Shown here: in pieces, positions 1 through 8,364 of the stretch | How the letters are laid out: each line of letters begins with the position of its first letter | Position numbering within the stretch: position 1 is the first letter of the stretch | NCBI RefSeq assembly: GCF_002382885.1 | Contig: NZ_NWVL01000034.1 | Coordinates: 19,531 to 83,530, forward strand | From: Streptomyces sp. WZ.A104 | GTDB lineage: Bacteria; Actinomycetota; Actinomycetes; Streptomycetales; Streptomycetaceae | Direction of reading: 5' to 3' | DNA: 64,000 nt | Made by a program: the position numbers and the translations under genes | The notes under the pieces: model-generated | The model's input: the letters and a program-made list of their open reading frames with translations, nothing else | Databases searched by the model: none | What the model was told of the DNA's origin: nothing

Positions 1-3000
1 GCCCGTCGTGGTCGAGATCAGCTGGTCGGCCGCGTCGTAGGCGTACGAGGTCGATGTGGCGCCCAGCGTGGAGGTCAGGCGGTTGCCGACCCCGTCGTAT
101 GTGTAGGAGGTGGTGCGGCTCGTAGCGCAGCCGGCGACCCAGGGCTGCGGGTAGCAGCCGGAGGTGAGGCGCCCGGCGTCGTCGTACGTCAGGTCCCAGC
201 CGCCCGTGCCGACCCCGGCCCGGGTGACGTCGGTGCGCGTGGGCAGGCCCGCCGCCGACAGGGTCTGCGCGGTCCGGGTTACCGTGGCGCCTCCCTTGAC
301 GGAGGTGACGGCCGTCAGCCGGCCGGCCCGGTCGTACGTGCGGTCCTCGGTCTCGGTGTTGGGCAGGGCCGACCTGGTGAGGTGGCCCGCCGGATCCCAG
401 GTGTACGTGGTCGTCGTCGAGTCGGCCTTCATGGTGGCCGTGCGGCCGTCGTCGTCGTAGGTGTACGCGATGGTGTTGCCGTCGGAGTACTTGCGGGTGA
501 GCATCTGCCCGGCGGCGTCGTAGGTGTAGGCGAAGCCGCGGGTCCTGGTGAGGTTGCCGACCGCGTCGTAGCCGAAGTCCTCGGAGATCTTCGTGTTGGT
601 GCGGGCTGTCATCCGTCCGGCGTCGTCGTACCCGAAGGTGACGTCCGGTGTCGCGTCCGAGTAGTCGGTCTTCGTGAGCAGGCCGCGCGGGTCGAAGGTG
701 TGTCCGGTCGAGCCGCGCGGGGTGGTCTTCCCGGTCAGGCGGGAGTCGGCGTCGTACGCGTAACTCGTCACCCGGTCCAGCGGGTCGGTGACCGAGGTGA
801 GGCGGCGCGCGTCGTCGTAGCCGTAGACGGTCGCGTGGTCGTTGGCGTCGGTCCGCCGGATCAGGTTGCCGACCGGGTCGTAGCCGTAGGCCGTGACCGC
901 CCCGTCGGGCGCGGTGATGGTGGTGAGCCGGTCCAGGTCGTCGTAGGCGTACGCGGTCCGGCGCCCGTCCGCGTCAGTGCGGCCCGTGACGTTTCCGACC
1001 GCGTCGAGCGTCGTGCCGCTCGCGCCGCCGAGCGGGTCCTTCACGGAGATCGGGTTGCCCGCCGGGTCGTAGCCGTAGGTGGTGGCGTACTGGGCGGATG
1101 CGGCTCCGGCGGCGTTGCCGCGCGGGTCGACGGAGGTGGCCCGGCGGCCGTCGTCGTCGTAGGTCCAGCTCGCCTTGTGGCCCAGGGGCGAGGTGCGGCC
1201 GATCAGATGGCCGTCGGCGTCGTAGGCGTACGTCGTGGTCTTCGCGAGCTGGTTCGTGGTGCCGGTCAGCCGGTTGTTCTTGTCGTAGGCGGAGGTGACC
1301 GTCTTCCCGAGCGCGTCGGTGACCTTGGTGACGTTGTCGTTGGCGTCGTAGGCGTACCCGGTGGTGTTCCCCAGCGGGTCGGTGACCACCAGCGCCCGGT
1401 TGACCGCGTCGTAGGTGGTCGTGGTGGCCTTGCCCGCGGGGTCGGTGACCTTTGTACGGTTGCCCGCCGCGTCATAGGCGTAACTCGTCGTGTATGCGGC
1501 CGGGTTGCCCCCGGCGACGTTCCCGCGCGGCGCGACGGCCGTGAGTATCCGGCCCACCTTGTCGTAGGTGTAGGTGGCCTTGTTGCCGACTGCGTCGGTC
1601 TCCGAGGTGAGGCGTCCGCCGGTGTCGTAGGTGCGGACGACGGACTTGCCTGCCGCGTCGGTCGTCCGGGTCAGGTTCCCGGCGTCGTCGTAGGCGTAGC
1701 GGGTGGTGTTGCCCGCCGGGTCCTTCGCCGAGGTCAACTGCTCGGCGCCGTTGTACTCGTAGCGTGTCGTGCGGCCCAGCGGGTCGGTGGCCGAGCTGAG
1801 CAGCCCGCGCCCGTCGTAGGCGTACCGCGTGGTGTACGCGGCCGGGTCGGCGCCCGTGACATGGCCGCGCGGGTCCGTCCTGGTCGCGACCCGTCCGGCC
1901 GCGTCGTACGTGAACGTCGTCCTGTTGCCCAGCGGCGTGGTGACCGAAGTCCGGTTGCCCGCCGCGTCGTAGCCGTAGGTGGTGGTCTTCCCGCGCGGGG
2001 TGGTGACGGTCCGGAGGGTGCCGAGCGCGGTGTAGGTGTAGCGGGTGACACCGCCCATCGGGTCCGTCGTGGACGTCAGCTGGTTCGACGCGTTGTACGC
2101 GTACGCCGTCCGGTTGCCGCGGCCGTCGGTGTGGCCGGTGATGTTGCCCGCGCCGTCGTAGGTCCAGCTCTCCTCGTAGCCGAGGGCCGACGGCGCCTTC
2201 CGGGTGAGCATCCGGCCCGCGCCGTCGTACGTCATCGTCGTGGTGTTGCCGCGCTGGTCGGTGATGGCGACGGGCCGCAGTTCGCGGTCGTAGTCGTAGG
2301 TGACGCTCTTGCCGTAGGGGTCGATGGAGGACATCAGGACGTTGCCGGAGTAGACATCCGTCCACACGCCCCCGTCGGGGGCCGTGGTGTGCGACTCACG
2401 GCTGCCGTCCCGGGTGAAGGTGGTGACCTTGCCCTTCTGGTCGGTCTGGGAGGTGATCCGGCCGGAGGCGTCGTAGACGTTGCGGACCGTCCCGCCCGCA
2501 GGGTCGGTGTACGAGGACAGCCGCCGGCCCGAGTCGTAGGCGTACGAGGAGGCCTTGCCCGCCTGGTCGGTCACCGAGGTCAGCAGACCGCCGGTGTAGC
2601 CGTACGTCACGGATGTCGCGTCCGGCAGGGCCACCTCGGTCAGCAGGCCGTCGCTACCGACGGTGAACGTCGTGGTGCGCCCGGAGGCGTCCTCGACGGA
2701 GGCGAGCCTGCCGGAGGCGTAGGTCAGGGTCAGTCCCTTTCCGGCCCGGTCCACGAGCGAGGTGAGCCGACCGGTGTCGGAGAAGGTCCGCCGGGTGCGG
2801 TCGGGCGTGGTGAGGGTGAAGTCGCCGGCGCCCTTGACGAGCGTGGCCGCCGAACCCGCCGGAGCGGTGTACGTCCCGTCGCTCTTCCGCGTGAAGACGA
2901 ACGATGCTCCGTCATCCGTCCGGTACGTCACCTTCCCCGTCGCGATCGTCAGCTTCGAGTCGTACGGTGTCGCCCACCCGCGCCCCAGCAGGCCGGTGGC

Positions 3001-3948
3001 GGCCGAGTCGGAACGGTAGGTGCGCTCCAGGGCCAGCGGCACACCCGGACCGACCAGGGAAGCGTCGGTGAACCGCTCGAAGAACACGCCGGTCGCCGTG
3101 TTGACCGGGTCCGCGCGGTGCGCCTGTGCGTAGCAGGTGCAGATGCCGGCCTGGGCTCCGGGGATGTCGGGGGTGTAGAAGGCCTCGACCAGGGGAGAGG
3201 TGGTGCCGCCCGGACTGGACGTGCCGTCCGTGCCGGTGAGGAAGATCCAGGCGTAGTACTTCGTGCCGTCCTTCAGATGCCCGCCGAGGGCGCTGCCGCT
3301 CCACCAGAAGCACTGGTCGACAGGGTAGGGGTTCGAGGCCCACCATCCGTAGCACCAGGCCCCGTTGTCCAGGTACCGGCCTGTCGGGTCGCCGGTGGAC
3401 CGCTTGATCTCCTGCTGGTGGACGAAGGTGCCCGCCTCGTCGACGACGTACAGCCACATGCCGGAGTAGGAGGACGCCGTGGCGGTGGGCAGCTTGAGCT
3501 GTCCGCCGATGGACAGCTTGGCCGGGTAGGCGGAGGCGTACGCGTTGACCCAGACCGGGTTCCCCGTCGCCCGCGCCCCGGGCGGTGCGGCCGCTCCGCC
3601 GGCGGACGCGGCTGCCGGGCCCTGCTTCGCGGGTTCCGTGGGCCGGGCGTGGGGCGGTGTGGACGGCTTCCCGGCCGGGGGTTCGATGTAGGCGCGCAGG
3701 GGCGATTGTTCGTGGCGCTTCTGCCGTAACTGCTTGCGTCGCTCGTCCTGCGTCATCGCGACGGGCGGCTTCGGGAGGTCCGCGGCCGTCCGCTCCGCGG
3801 CCGTCCGCTCCGCGGCCGGGGCGGTGGCCGAGGGAGGAGCAGCGGGCGGCCGGTCCCGGGGCGATGCCCAGGAGGGGGCGGCGCCCGGGAGGGCGAGCAG
3901 GGCCAGAGCGAGGGTGGTCGTGAGAAGTCTTCGCGCTTGCGTGCGCAC
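1..3948 (-). CDS. Secreted RHS/YD-repeat protein with DUF6531-like domain (3' end outside window)
   Basis: The visible part encodes 1316 residues and continues past base 1. I chose GTG at 3948 because AGGTGA lies about 6 bases upstream and the next residues form a signal peptide (basic VRTQARR, then a Leu/Ala-rich core ending near PSWA). A low-complexity Pro/Ala/Glu segment follows, then a globular N-terminal region, then the stretch DPVNTATGVFFERFTDAS, typical of the DUF6531 entry domain of RHS proteins. From about residue 450 onward there are dozens of YD repeats of the type YDAAGNRTSVTDPLGN. RHS proteins build a hollow beta-barrel shell around a variable C-terminal domain, often a toxin or a secreted effector. 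That C-terminal domain is not in this window, so the role cannot be decided. The gene is alone; its promoter must lie in 3949-4190. Confidence 0.9.
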   Translation of the reverse strand, partial: MRTQARRLLTTTLALALLALPGAAPSWASPRDRPPAAPPSATAPAAERTAAERTAADLPKPPVAMTQDERRKQLRQKRHEQSPLRAYIEPPAGKPSTPPHARPTEPAKQGPAAASAGGAAAPPGARATGNPVWVNAYASAYPAKLSIGGQLKLPTATASSYSGMWLYVVDEAGTFVHQQEIKRSTGDPTGRYLDNGAWCYGWWASNPYPVDQCFWWSGSALGGHLKDGTKYYAWIFLTGTDGTSSPGGTTSPLVEAFYTPDIPGAQAGICTCYAQAHRADPVNTATGVFFERFTDASLVGPGVPLALERTYRSDSAATGLLGRGWATPYDSKLTIATGKVTYRTDDGASFVFTRKSDGTYTAPAGSAATLVKGAGDFTLTTPDRTRRTFSDTGRLTSLVDRAGKGLTLTYASGRLASVEDASGRTTTFTVGSDGLLTEVALPDATSVTYGYTGGLLTSVTDQAGKASSYAYDSGRRLSSYTDPAGGTVRNVYDASGRITSQTDQKGKVTTFTRDGSRESHTTAPDGGVWTDVYSGNVLMSSIDPYGKSVTYDYDRELRPVAITDQRGNTTTMTYDGAGRMLTRKAPSALGYEESWTYDGAGNITGHTDGRGNRTAYAYNASNQLTSTTDPMGGVTRYTYTALGTLRTVTTPRGKTTTYGYDAAGNRTSVTTPLGNRTTFTYDAAGRVATRTDPRGHVTGADPAAYTTRYAYDGRGLLSSATDPLGRTTRYEYNGAEQLTSAKDPAGNTTRYAYDDAGNLTRTTDAAGKSVVRTYDTGGRLTSETDAVGNKATYTYDKVGRILTAVAPRGNVAGGNPAAYTTSYAYDAAGNRTKVTDPAGKATTTTYDAVNRALVVTDPLGNTTGYAYDANDNVTKVTDALGKTVTSAYDKNNRLTGTTNQLAKTTTYAYDADGHLIGRTSPLGHKASWTYDDDGRRATSVDPRGNAAGAASAQYATTYGYDPAGNPISVKDPLGGASGTTLDAVGNVTGRTDADGRRTAYAYDDLDRLTTITAPDGAVTAYGYDPVGNLIRRTDANDHATVYGYDDARRLTSVTDPLDRVTSYAYDADSRLTGKTTPRGSTGHTFDPRGLLTKTDYSDATPDVTFGYDDAGRMTARTNTKISEDFGYDAVGNLTRTRGFAYTYDAAGQMLTRKYSDGNTIAYTYDDDGRTATMKADSTTTTYTWDPAGHLTRSALPNTETEDRTYDRAGRLTAVTSVKGGATVTRTAQTLSAAGLPTRTDVTRAGVGTGGWDLTYDDAGRLTSGCYPQPWVAGCATSRTTSYTYDGVGNRLTSTLGATSTSYAYDAADQLISTTTG

Positions 3949-4193
3949 GGTGCATCACCTGTGTGTAGATCGTGAATATGTTCGAGGTGATGCTTGATCC
4001 GGGAGCGACGCGGACTAACGCGGAACGCGGGGTACGGCTTGATCGCGGCGGTTCTCCGCTCAGCCTCGCCCGCATGTTCCCTGGTGGCGTGACCAGGGCG
4101 TTCGTATGGTGCCGGAGATTGACTTGAACGCGTTTCCGGGGGTGGTGCGCCGACCGTGAACACTGTGGAACGGGCCTGGAAACAGCGCGGAAC
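3949..4193. other. Intergenic region upstream of the RHS gene
   Basis: About 245 bases without a convincing gene. It must hold the leftward promoter and leader of the RHS gene. I see the ribosome-binding AGGTGA just before the GTG start but no clear -35/-10 pair. The A+T content rises around 3965-3985, the most likely promoter area. Confidence 0.4.
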
Positions 4194-4223
4194 GGCCCCG
4201 CACCGCAGCAGCGATGCGGGGCC
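4194..4223 (-). terminator. Hairpin terminator after the PepSY gene
   Basis: Perfect 9-bp stem: GGCCCCGCA (4194-4202) pairs with TGCGGGGCC (4215-4223) around a 12-base loop. It lies 24 bases past the stop codon of the leftward PepSY gene. It has no strong U tract, as is usual in Streptomyces. Confidence 0.7.
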
Positions 4224-4247
4224 TTCGGCCGCGAGGTGGCCGGTGCG

Positions 4248-4697
4248 TCAGTCGTCGTCGCGGTCGTCGTTCCGGTCGTCCGCGTCCCCGCCCCGGCTGT
4301 CCCGGTCGTCGTCATCCCGGTCCACCGTGACCTTGCCGGTCTTCGCGTCGACGCGGAGTTCGTGCTGCTTGCCGTCCTTGCCGGTGATGTCGACGTCCCA
4401 GCGCAGGACGTTGCCCCGGCGGCCGTCGTCATCGTCATCGTCATCGTCCAGCTCGGCCTCGGTGACCGTGCCCGGGACGCTCTTCAGCGCGGCGGCGACG
4501 GCCTGGTCGAGGGTGATCCGGGCGGATTCCTTGGCGGCCGGCGTCCTGTCGTCGGGAGCGTCGGCGGTGCTCACCATGCCTGCGCTCCTGGTGGGCGTTC
4601 GGTCGCCGTCGTCGTCCGCGAAGGCGACGGTGGCGGCGGCCGTGCCGCCGATCAGGACGGCCGCGGTGATCGCTGCGATGGTGGCGTTGCGCTTCAT
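4248..4697 (-). CDS. Secreted acidic PepSY-domain protein
   Basis: 149 residues. The start at 4697 (MKRNATIAA) gives a clean signal peptide ending TVAFA. An upstream in-frame ATG at 4787 would add 30 non-signal residues and run into the divergent regulatory region, so I reject it. The mature protein carries one PepSY-type unit: ARITLDQAVAAALKSVPGTV, then a run of eight Asp, then LRWDVDITGKDGKQHELRVDAKTGKV. It ends in a very Asp-rich tail (DDDDRDS...DDRDDD). PepSY domains are small extracytoplasmic modules often found with two-component systems. Here the gene is divergent from a response regulator/kinase pair whose sensor also has a poly-Asp loop. It is probably a target or an accessory of that system, possibly cation-related; that part is inference. 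Confidence 0.88.
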   Translation of the reverse strand: MKRNATIAAITAAVLIGGTAAATVAFADDDGDRTPTRSAGMVSTADAPDDRTPAAKESARITLDQAVAAALKSVPGTVTEAELDDDDDDDDGRRGNVLRWDVDITGKDGKQHELRVDAKTGKVTVDRDDDDRDSRGGDADDRNDDRDDD

Positions 4698-4766
4698 GAG
4701 GTTTCTCCCCGAAGGTCGTCGGGAGCTGGTGTGCTGCCCGACGGGTTCCACACTGCCGACCTCTTG

Positions 4767-4804
4767 CTGAACGCAGCCTGAAGCCACCTGAAGCCGTCTT
4801 CAGG
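4767..4804. promoter_or_regulatory. Direct-repeat operator between PepSY gene and two-component system
   Basis: CTGAACGCAGC (4767-4777), CTGAAGCCAC (4778-4787) and CTGAAGCCGT (4788-4797) are tandem copies at 10-11 bp spacing. An inverted half, CTTCAGG (4798-4804), follows. OmpR/PhoP-type regulators bind direct repeats of about 11 bp, so this fits autoregulation by the adjacent response regulator and control of the divergent PepSY gene. Confidence 0.65.
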
Positions 4805-4826
4805 CGGAGTTTGCGAGGCTGTGCGC

Positions 4827-5489
4827 ATGCGCCTGTTGATCGTGGAGGACGAGAAGCGTCTCGCGGTGTCCCTGGCCCGGGGACTGGCCGCCGAGGGCTT
4901 CGCCGTGGATGTCGTGCACGACGGGCTCGAAGGGCTGCACCGGGCGGGCGGGGGCGGCTACGACCTGGTGATCCTCGACATCATGCTGCCCGGCATGAAC
5001 GGATACCGGGTCTGCGCCGCCCTGCGCGCCGCCGGGCACGAGGTGCCGGTCCTCATGCTGACCGCGAAGGACGGCGAGTACGACGAGGCCGAGGGGCTGG
5101 ACACCGGGGCCGACGACTACCTGACCAAGCCCTTCAGCTACGTCGTCCTCGTCGCCCGGGTGCGAGCCCTGCTGCGCCGCCGCGGGGCCGGAACGGCCGC
5201 GCCCGTGCTGACCGTCGGGTCCCTCCGCATCGACACCGCCGCCCGCCGCGTCCACCGGGGCGAGGACGAATACGCCCTCACCGCCAAGGAGTTCGCGGTG
5301 CTGGAGCAACTCGCCCTGCGCGCCGGGCAGGTGGTCAGCAAGGCGGCGATCCTGGAGCACGTCTGGGACTTCGCCTACGACGGCGACCCGAACATCGTCG
5401 AGGTCTACATCTCCACCCTGCGCCGCAAGCTGGGCGCCGCTTCCATCCGTACGGTGCGTGGCGCCGGTTACCGGCTGGAGGCGCTGTGA
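4827..5489 (+). CDS. OmpR-family response regulator
   Basis: 220 residues from ATG 4827. GAGG lies 8 bases upstream of this ATG; the alternative GTG at 4821 would be only 2 bases from it. The receiver domain (MRLLIVEDEKRLAVSLARGL) has the acidic pair in VEDE, the phospho-acceptor Asp in LVILDIMLPG, and the conserved Thr and Lys in LMLTAKD and DYLTKPF. The C-terminal winged helix (about 125-220) ends in YISTLRRKL...VRGAGYRL, typical of OmpR/PhoB DNA-binding domains. The stop overlaps the kinase start by 4 bases, so the two are co-translated. Likely targets are itself and the divergent PepSY gene through the repeats at 4767-4804. Confidence 0.95.
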   Translation: MRLLIVEDEKRLAVSLARGLAAEGFAVDVVHDGLEGLHRAGGGGYDLVILDIMLPGMNGYRVCAALRAAGHEVPVLMLTAKDGEYDEAEGLDTGADDYLTKPFSYVVLVARVRALLRRRGAGTAAPVLTVGSLRIDTAARRVHRGEDEYALTAKEFAVLEQLALRAGQVVSKAAILEHVWDFAYDGDPNIVEVYISTLRRKLGAASIRTVRGAGYRLEAL

Positions 5490-6931
5490 GGTCCGTACGG
5501 GCCAGGGCCGCCCTCGGCGCCACCCTGGTCGTCGCCGTCGCCCTGGTCGCGGCCGGGCTCGCCGTCCTCCTCGTCCTGCGGGCCAACCTGACCGACCAGG
5601 CGGACCTCCAGGCGGAGGTGGCGGCCCGCGAGGCGGCCGGGCAGCTCGCCGTGGGCACGCCCTACGGCGAACTGGACCTGGACGACGCGGCGGACCATCC
5701 GGTCCAGGTCACCGACGAGGAGGGCCGGGTCGTCCTCGTGTCCGAGGAGCTGCGCGCGATCTCCGGTACGGGCTCGGCGGGCGTCACCCCGATGCCCTCG
5801 GCCTCGGCGGGGGCCTCCTCTTCGCCCGATGACGACGACGATGACGACGATGACGATGACGACGACAGCCGTCCCGGGCGCGGCGAGGTCTCCTCCGGCG
5901 ACCCGGTCTTCTCCGACGGCACCGCCACCGTGGACCGCACCACCGCCGACTACCGCTTCGCCGCCGTCGAGGCGACCACCCCCGAAGGGGTCACCCTCAC
6001 GGTGTACGCGGGCGCGCCGCTCGCCGCCGAGCAGGAGGCGGTGAACACGGTGCGCGGGGCCATGCTGACCGGACTGCCGGTGCTGCTGGTGGTCGTCGCC
6101 GGGGTGACCTGGCTGGTCACCCGCAGGGCCCTGCGGCCGGTCGAGGGCATTCGCCGCGAGCTGGCCGCGATCACCGCGTCCGAGGATCTGGCGCGCCGGG
6201 TGCCCGAGCCCGATTCGCGCGACGAGATCGCCCGGCTCGCCCGGACGACGAACGAGACGCTGACGGTCCTGGAGGCATCGGTGGAGCGGCAGCGCGGGTT
6301 CGTCGCGGACGCCTCGCACGAGCTGCGGTCCCCGATCGCCTCGTTGCGCACCCAGCTGGAGGTGGCCGAGGCCCACCCGGAGCTGCTGGACCTCCCGGGG
6401 GCGGTCGCCGACACCGTACGGCTTCAGGTGCTGGCGGCGGACCTGCTGCTGCTGGCCCGGCTGGACGCGGGGGAGAAGCCGGGGGCCGCACGGCTTGAGG
6501 CGGGGGCGCTCGTCCGCGAGGAGGTGTCCCAGCGGACCGGGGACCGTATCCCGGTGACGGTCGAGGTGACCGAAGGCGGGGCGTTCGAGGTGAACGGGTC
6601 GCGGGGGCAGCTGGCCCGGGTGGTCGGCAACCTGCTGGACAACGCCCAGCGGCACGCCGAGGAGGTGGTCGTGGTGTCGGTGGCGGCCGACGGGCACGGG
6701 GTGCGGGTGGAGGTCCGGGACGACGGGGCGGGCGTTCCCGAGGGCGAGCGCGAGCGGATCTTCGAACGGTTCGTCCGGCTCGACGACGCCCGCAGCCGGG
6801 ACGACGGCGGCGCGGGCCTGGGCCTCGCCATCGCCCGGGACGTCGCAGCCCGCCACGGCGGGACGCTGACGGTCCACCGGGCGGCGGAGGGGGGCGCGGC
6901 CTTCCGGCTGTGGCTGCCCCGCCCGGCCTGA
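5486..6931 (+). CDS. Membrane sensor histidine kinase with a poly-aspartate sensor loop
   Basis: 481 residues, starting with GTG in a GTGA overlap with the response regulator. Transmembrane segment 1 spans about residues 8-30 (ATLVVAVALVAAGLAVLLV) and segment 2 about 193-212. Between them is an extracytoplasmic loop containing 13 consecutive Asp (115-127) flanked by Ser/Ala/Pro-rich sequence. HAMP follows, then the HisKA helix with phospho-acceptor His278 in DASHELRSPIASL. The ATPase domain has the N box (NLLDNAQRHA), G1 (DDGAGVPEGERE) and G2 (GGAGLGLAIARD). The Asp run is unusual and could bind divalent cations. The neighbouring PepSY protein is similarly acidic, so both may respond to the same metal; this is inference. 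Confidence 0.94.
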   Translation: MRSVRARAALGATLVVAVALVAAGLAVLLVLRANLTDQADLQAEVAAREAAGQLAVGTPYGELDLDDAADHPVQVTDEEGRVVLVSEELRAISGTGSAGVTPMPSASAGASSSPDDDDDDDDDDDDDSRPGRGEVSSGDPVFSDGTATVDRTTADYRFAAVEATTPEGVTLTVYAGAPLAAEQEAVNTVRGAMLTGLPVLLVVVAGVTWLVTRRALRPVEGIRRELAAITASEDLARRVPEPDSRDEIARLARTTNETLTVLEASVERQRGFVADASHELRSPIASLRTQLEVAEAHPELLDLPGAVADTVRLQVLAADLLLLARLDAGEKPGAARLEAGALVREEVSQRTGDRIPVTVEVTEGGAFEVNGSRGQLARVVGNLLDNAQRHAEEVVVVSVAADGHGVRVEVRDDGAGVPEGERERIFERFVRLDDARSRDDGGAGLGLAIARDVAARHGGTLTVHRAAEGGAAFRLWLPRPA

Positions 6932-6974
6932 AGGACCGGGCCGGGCGCCGCGTCCGGCTCCCGCACCCGGGCGG

Positions 6975-7451
6975 CTACACCTTGCCGCGCTTGCCGCGCA
7001 GGTGTTCCGCGATCGGGCTCAGGGCCGCGTGCAGGTCGGCGAGGGCCTCGGGGGGCAGCAGGTCCATGAAGTGCCGCCGTACCGAGGCGACATGGTGCGG
7101 GGCGACCTTGCGCATGGTCTCCGAGCCGTGGTCGGTGAGGACGGCGTACAGTCCGCGGCGGTCCGACTCGCAGTGCGTACGCCGCACGAGCCCCGCGGTC
7201 TCCATGCGGGTGATCTGGTGCGAGAGCCGGCTCTTGGACTGGAGCGTGGCGGCGGCGAGGTCGCTCATCCGCATCCGCTGGTCGTCCGACTCGGAGAGGT
7301 TGACCAGGATCTCGTAGTCGTTCATGGTCAGGCCGAACGGCTGGAGGTCTTTCTCCAGTTGGTGCATCAGCAGCCTGCTGACGTCCAGGTGGGTGCGCCA
7401 GGCGCACTGCTCCGTGTCGCTCAGCCAGCGGGTGGCCGTCTCGGTCTCCAT
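6975..7451 (-). CDS. MarR-family transcriptional regulator
   Basis: 158 residues. It has the MarR layout: N-terminal helices (THLDVSRLLMHQLEKDLQPF), a winged helix with LTMNDYEILVNLSESD, recognition helix TLQSKSRLSHQITRMETAGL, and wing RTHCESDRRGLYAVLTDHG, then a C-terminal dimer helix. MarR proteins are dimeric repressors of nearby genes, often responding to phenolic or lipophilic ligands. The start is ATG 7449-7451. There is no good ribosome site close by, but TAGAAT sits just upstream, so the mRNA may be leaderless. The imperfect palindrome at 7459-7477 probably lets it control itself. Its stop faces that of the upstream kinase. Confidence 0.9.
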   Translation of the reverse strand: METETATRWLSDTEQCAWRTHLDVSRLLMHQLEKDLQPFGLTMNDYEILVNLSESDDQRMRMSDLAAATLQSKSRLSHQITRMETAGLVRRTHCESDRRGLYAVLTDHGSETMRKVAPHHVASVRRHFMDLLPPEALADLHAALSPIAEHLRGKRGKV

Positions 7452-7458
7452 ATATGGA

Positions 7459-7477
7459 TTCTACCTAAGAAGTTGAA
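7459..7477. promoter_or_regulatory. Imperfect palindrome, likely MarR autoregulatory operator
   Basis: TTCTACCTAAGAAGTTGAA matches its own reverse complement at 12 of 19 positions, with outer arms TTC/GAA and inner AC/GT. It lies 8 bases before the MarR start and overlaps a TAGAAT -10-like element on the gene's strand. Size and position suit a MarR dimer. The site is inferred, not proved. Confidence 0.5.
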
Positions 7478-7599
7478 AGACGGACGAAATGAGGACGTGT
7501 GACGACCGGCGCCCCCGGTCCGCCGGAGTGCCCACGAGGCGTCGGCAAGCACCGACGGTTGGGCGCAGGCGTTCGATGTCACACTCCGCAGACTACCGC

Positions 7600-8364
7600 T
7601 CACAAACCGAAGCGACGCTGGAGGTCCCCCAGCTGGCCGGGCATGCGCGGTCCGGACCCGGGTTGACCCCCGCCACCGGGAACGCCCGGCGCTTCCGGCG
7701 GTGCGCCCGTGGCCTGCTCCGCCATCAGCGCCTCGCTGGATTGCAGCAGCACCGTCCCCGCCCCGACGAACTCGAACTGGTGCTCCTCGCCCGAGGTCCC
7801 GCCGATCCCCGTCAATGACCGGATTCCGCCCATCACGCCCGTCATGTAACCGTGGTCGTAGTGGTGGCAGGGCGAAGGGCAGTCGGCCCAGCCCACCAGC
7901 GCCTGCGGGTCGACCCGCAGCGGCGGCTCCATGAACACCACCGGGCCGTTCGACGCGGCCACGAACTTCCCCGTACCGATCAGCGTCACGAACCCCGGCA
8001 CGATCGACTGCTTCAGCGCGAGCTCCGGCTCGTACGCCAGCAGGTTCCCCGAGCGGATCGTCAGGTTCCCGTCGTCCAGGTCGAAGGAGTTCACATCGAA
8101 CGCCCGGTCGGCGAGCAGCATCTTCCCGCTGCCCTCGGCCACCACCCAGTCGCTCGCGTGCAGCGGTGAATGGAAGCTGGAGCGCACCAGGCGCTCGAAC
8201 CGGCCGTGCCCGATGCCGTCGAACTCGATCTGCCCGTAGTAGGCGATCATCTTGCCCTTCTGCAGGAACCACCGGCTCCCCTTGAGCTCCACGCAGAAGG
8301 TGTAGGCGTTGACGTTGTCGTTTGACGGCAGCGTCATCGGATCGAAGACCACGGGCGTGCTCAC
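7600..8364 (-). CDS. AIM24-family protein (third of three)
   Basis: 254 residues. GTG 8364 overlaps the stop of the preceding AIM24 gene (GTGA). It is recognised by the AIM24/TIGR00266-type beta-rich fold: repeated short strands with motifs such as WFLQKGKMIAYYGQIEFDG, VAEGSGKMLLADRA, LTIRSGNLLAYEPELALK and FVGAGTVLLQSSE. It differs from its two partners by a CPSPCHHYDHGYMTG insertion (Cys/His-rich, a possible metal site) and a Gly/Pro-rich tail of about 35 residues. The bacterial AIM24 family has no firm biochemical role; the name comes from a yeast mitochondrial protein. It is the last gene of the leftward three-gene operon. Confidence 0.88.
   Translation of the reverse strand: MSTPVVFDPMTLPSNDNVNAYTFCVELKGSRWFLQKGKMIAYYGQIEFDGIGHGRFERLVRSSFHSPLHASDWVVAEGSGKMLLADRAFDVNSFDLDDGNLTIRSGNLLAYEPELALKQSIVPGFVTLIGTGKFVAASNGPVVFMEPPLRVDPQALVGWADCPSPCHHYDHGYMTGVMGGIRSLTGIGGTSGEEHQFEFVGAGTVLLQSSEALMAEQATGAPPEAPGVPGGGGQPGSGPRMPGQLGDLQRRFGL

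Noticed and set aside
382..3729. A very long open frame on the plus strand opposite the RHS gene
   Set aside because: Its translation is a Val/Gly/Arg-rich low-complexity string caused by the periodic YD-repeat codons in GC-rich DNA; the minus-strand frame gives clear RHS repeats and a signal peptide.
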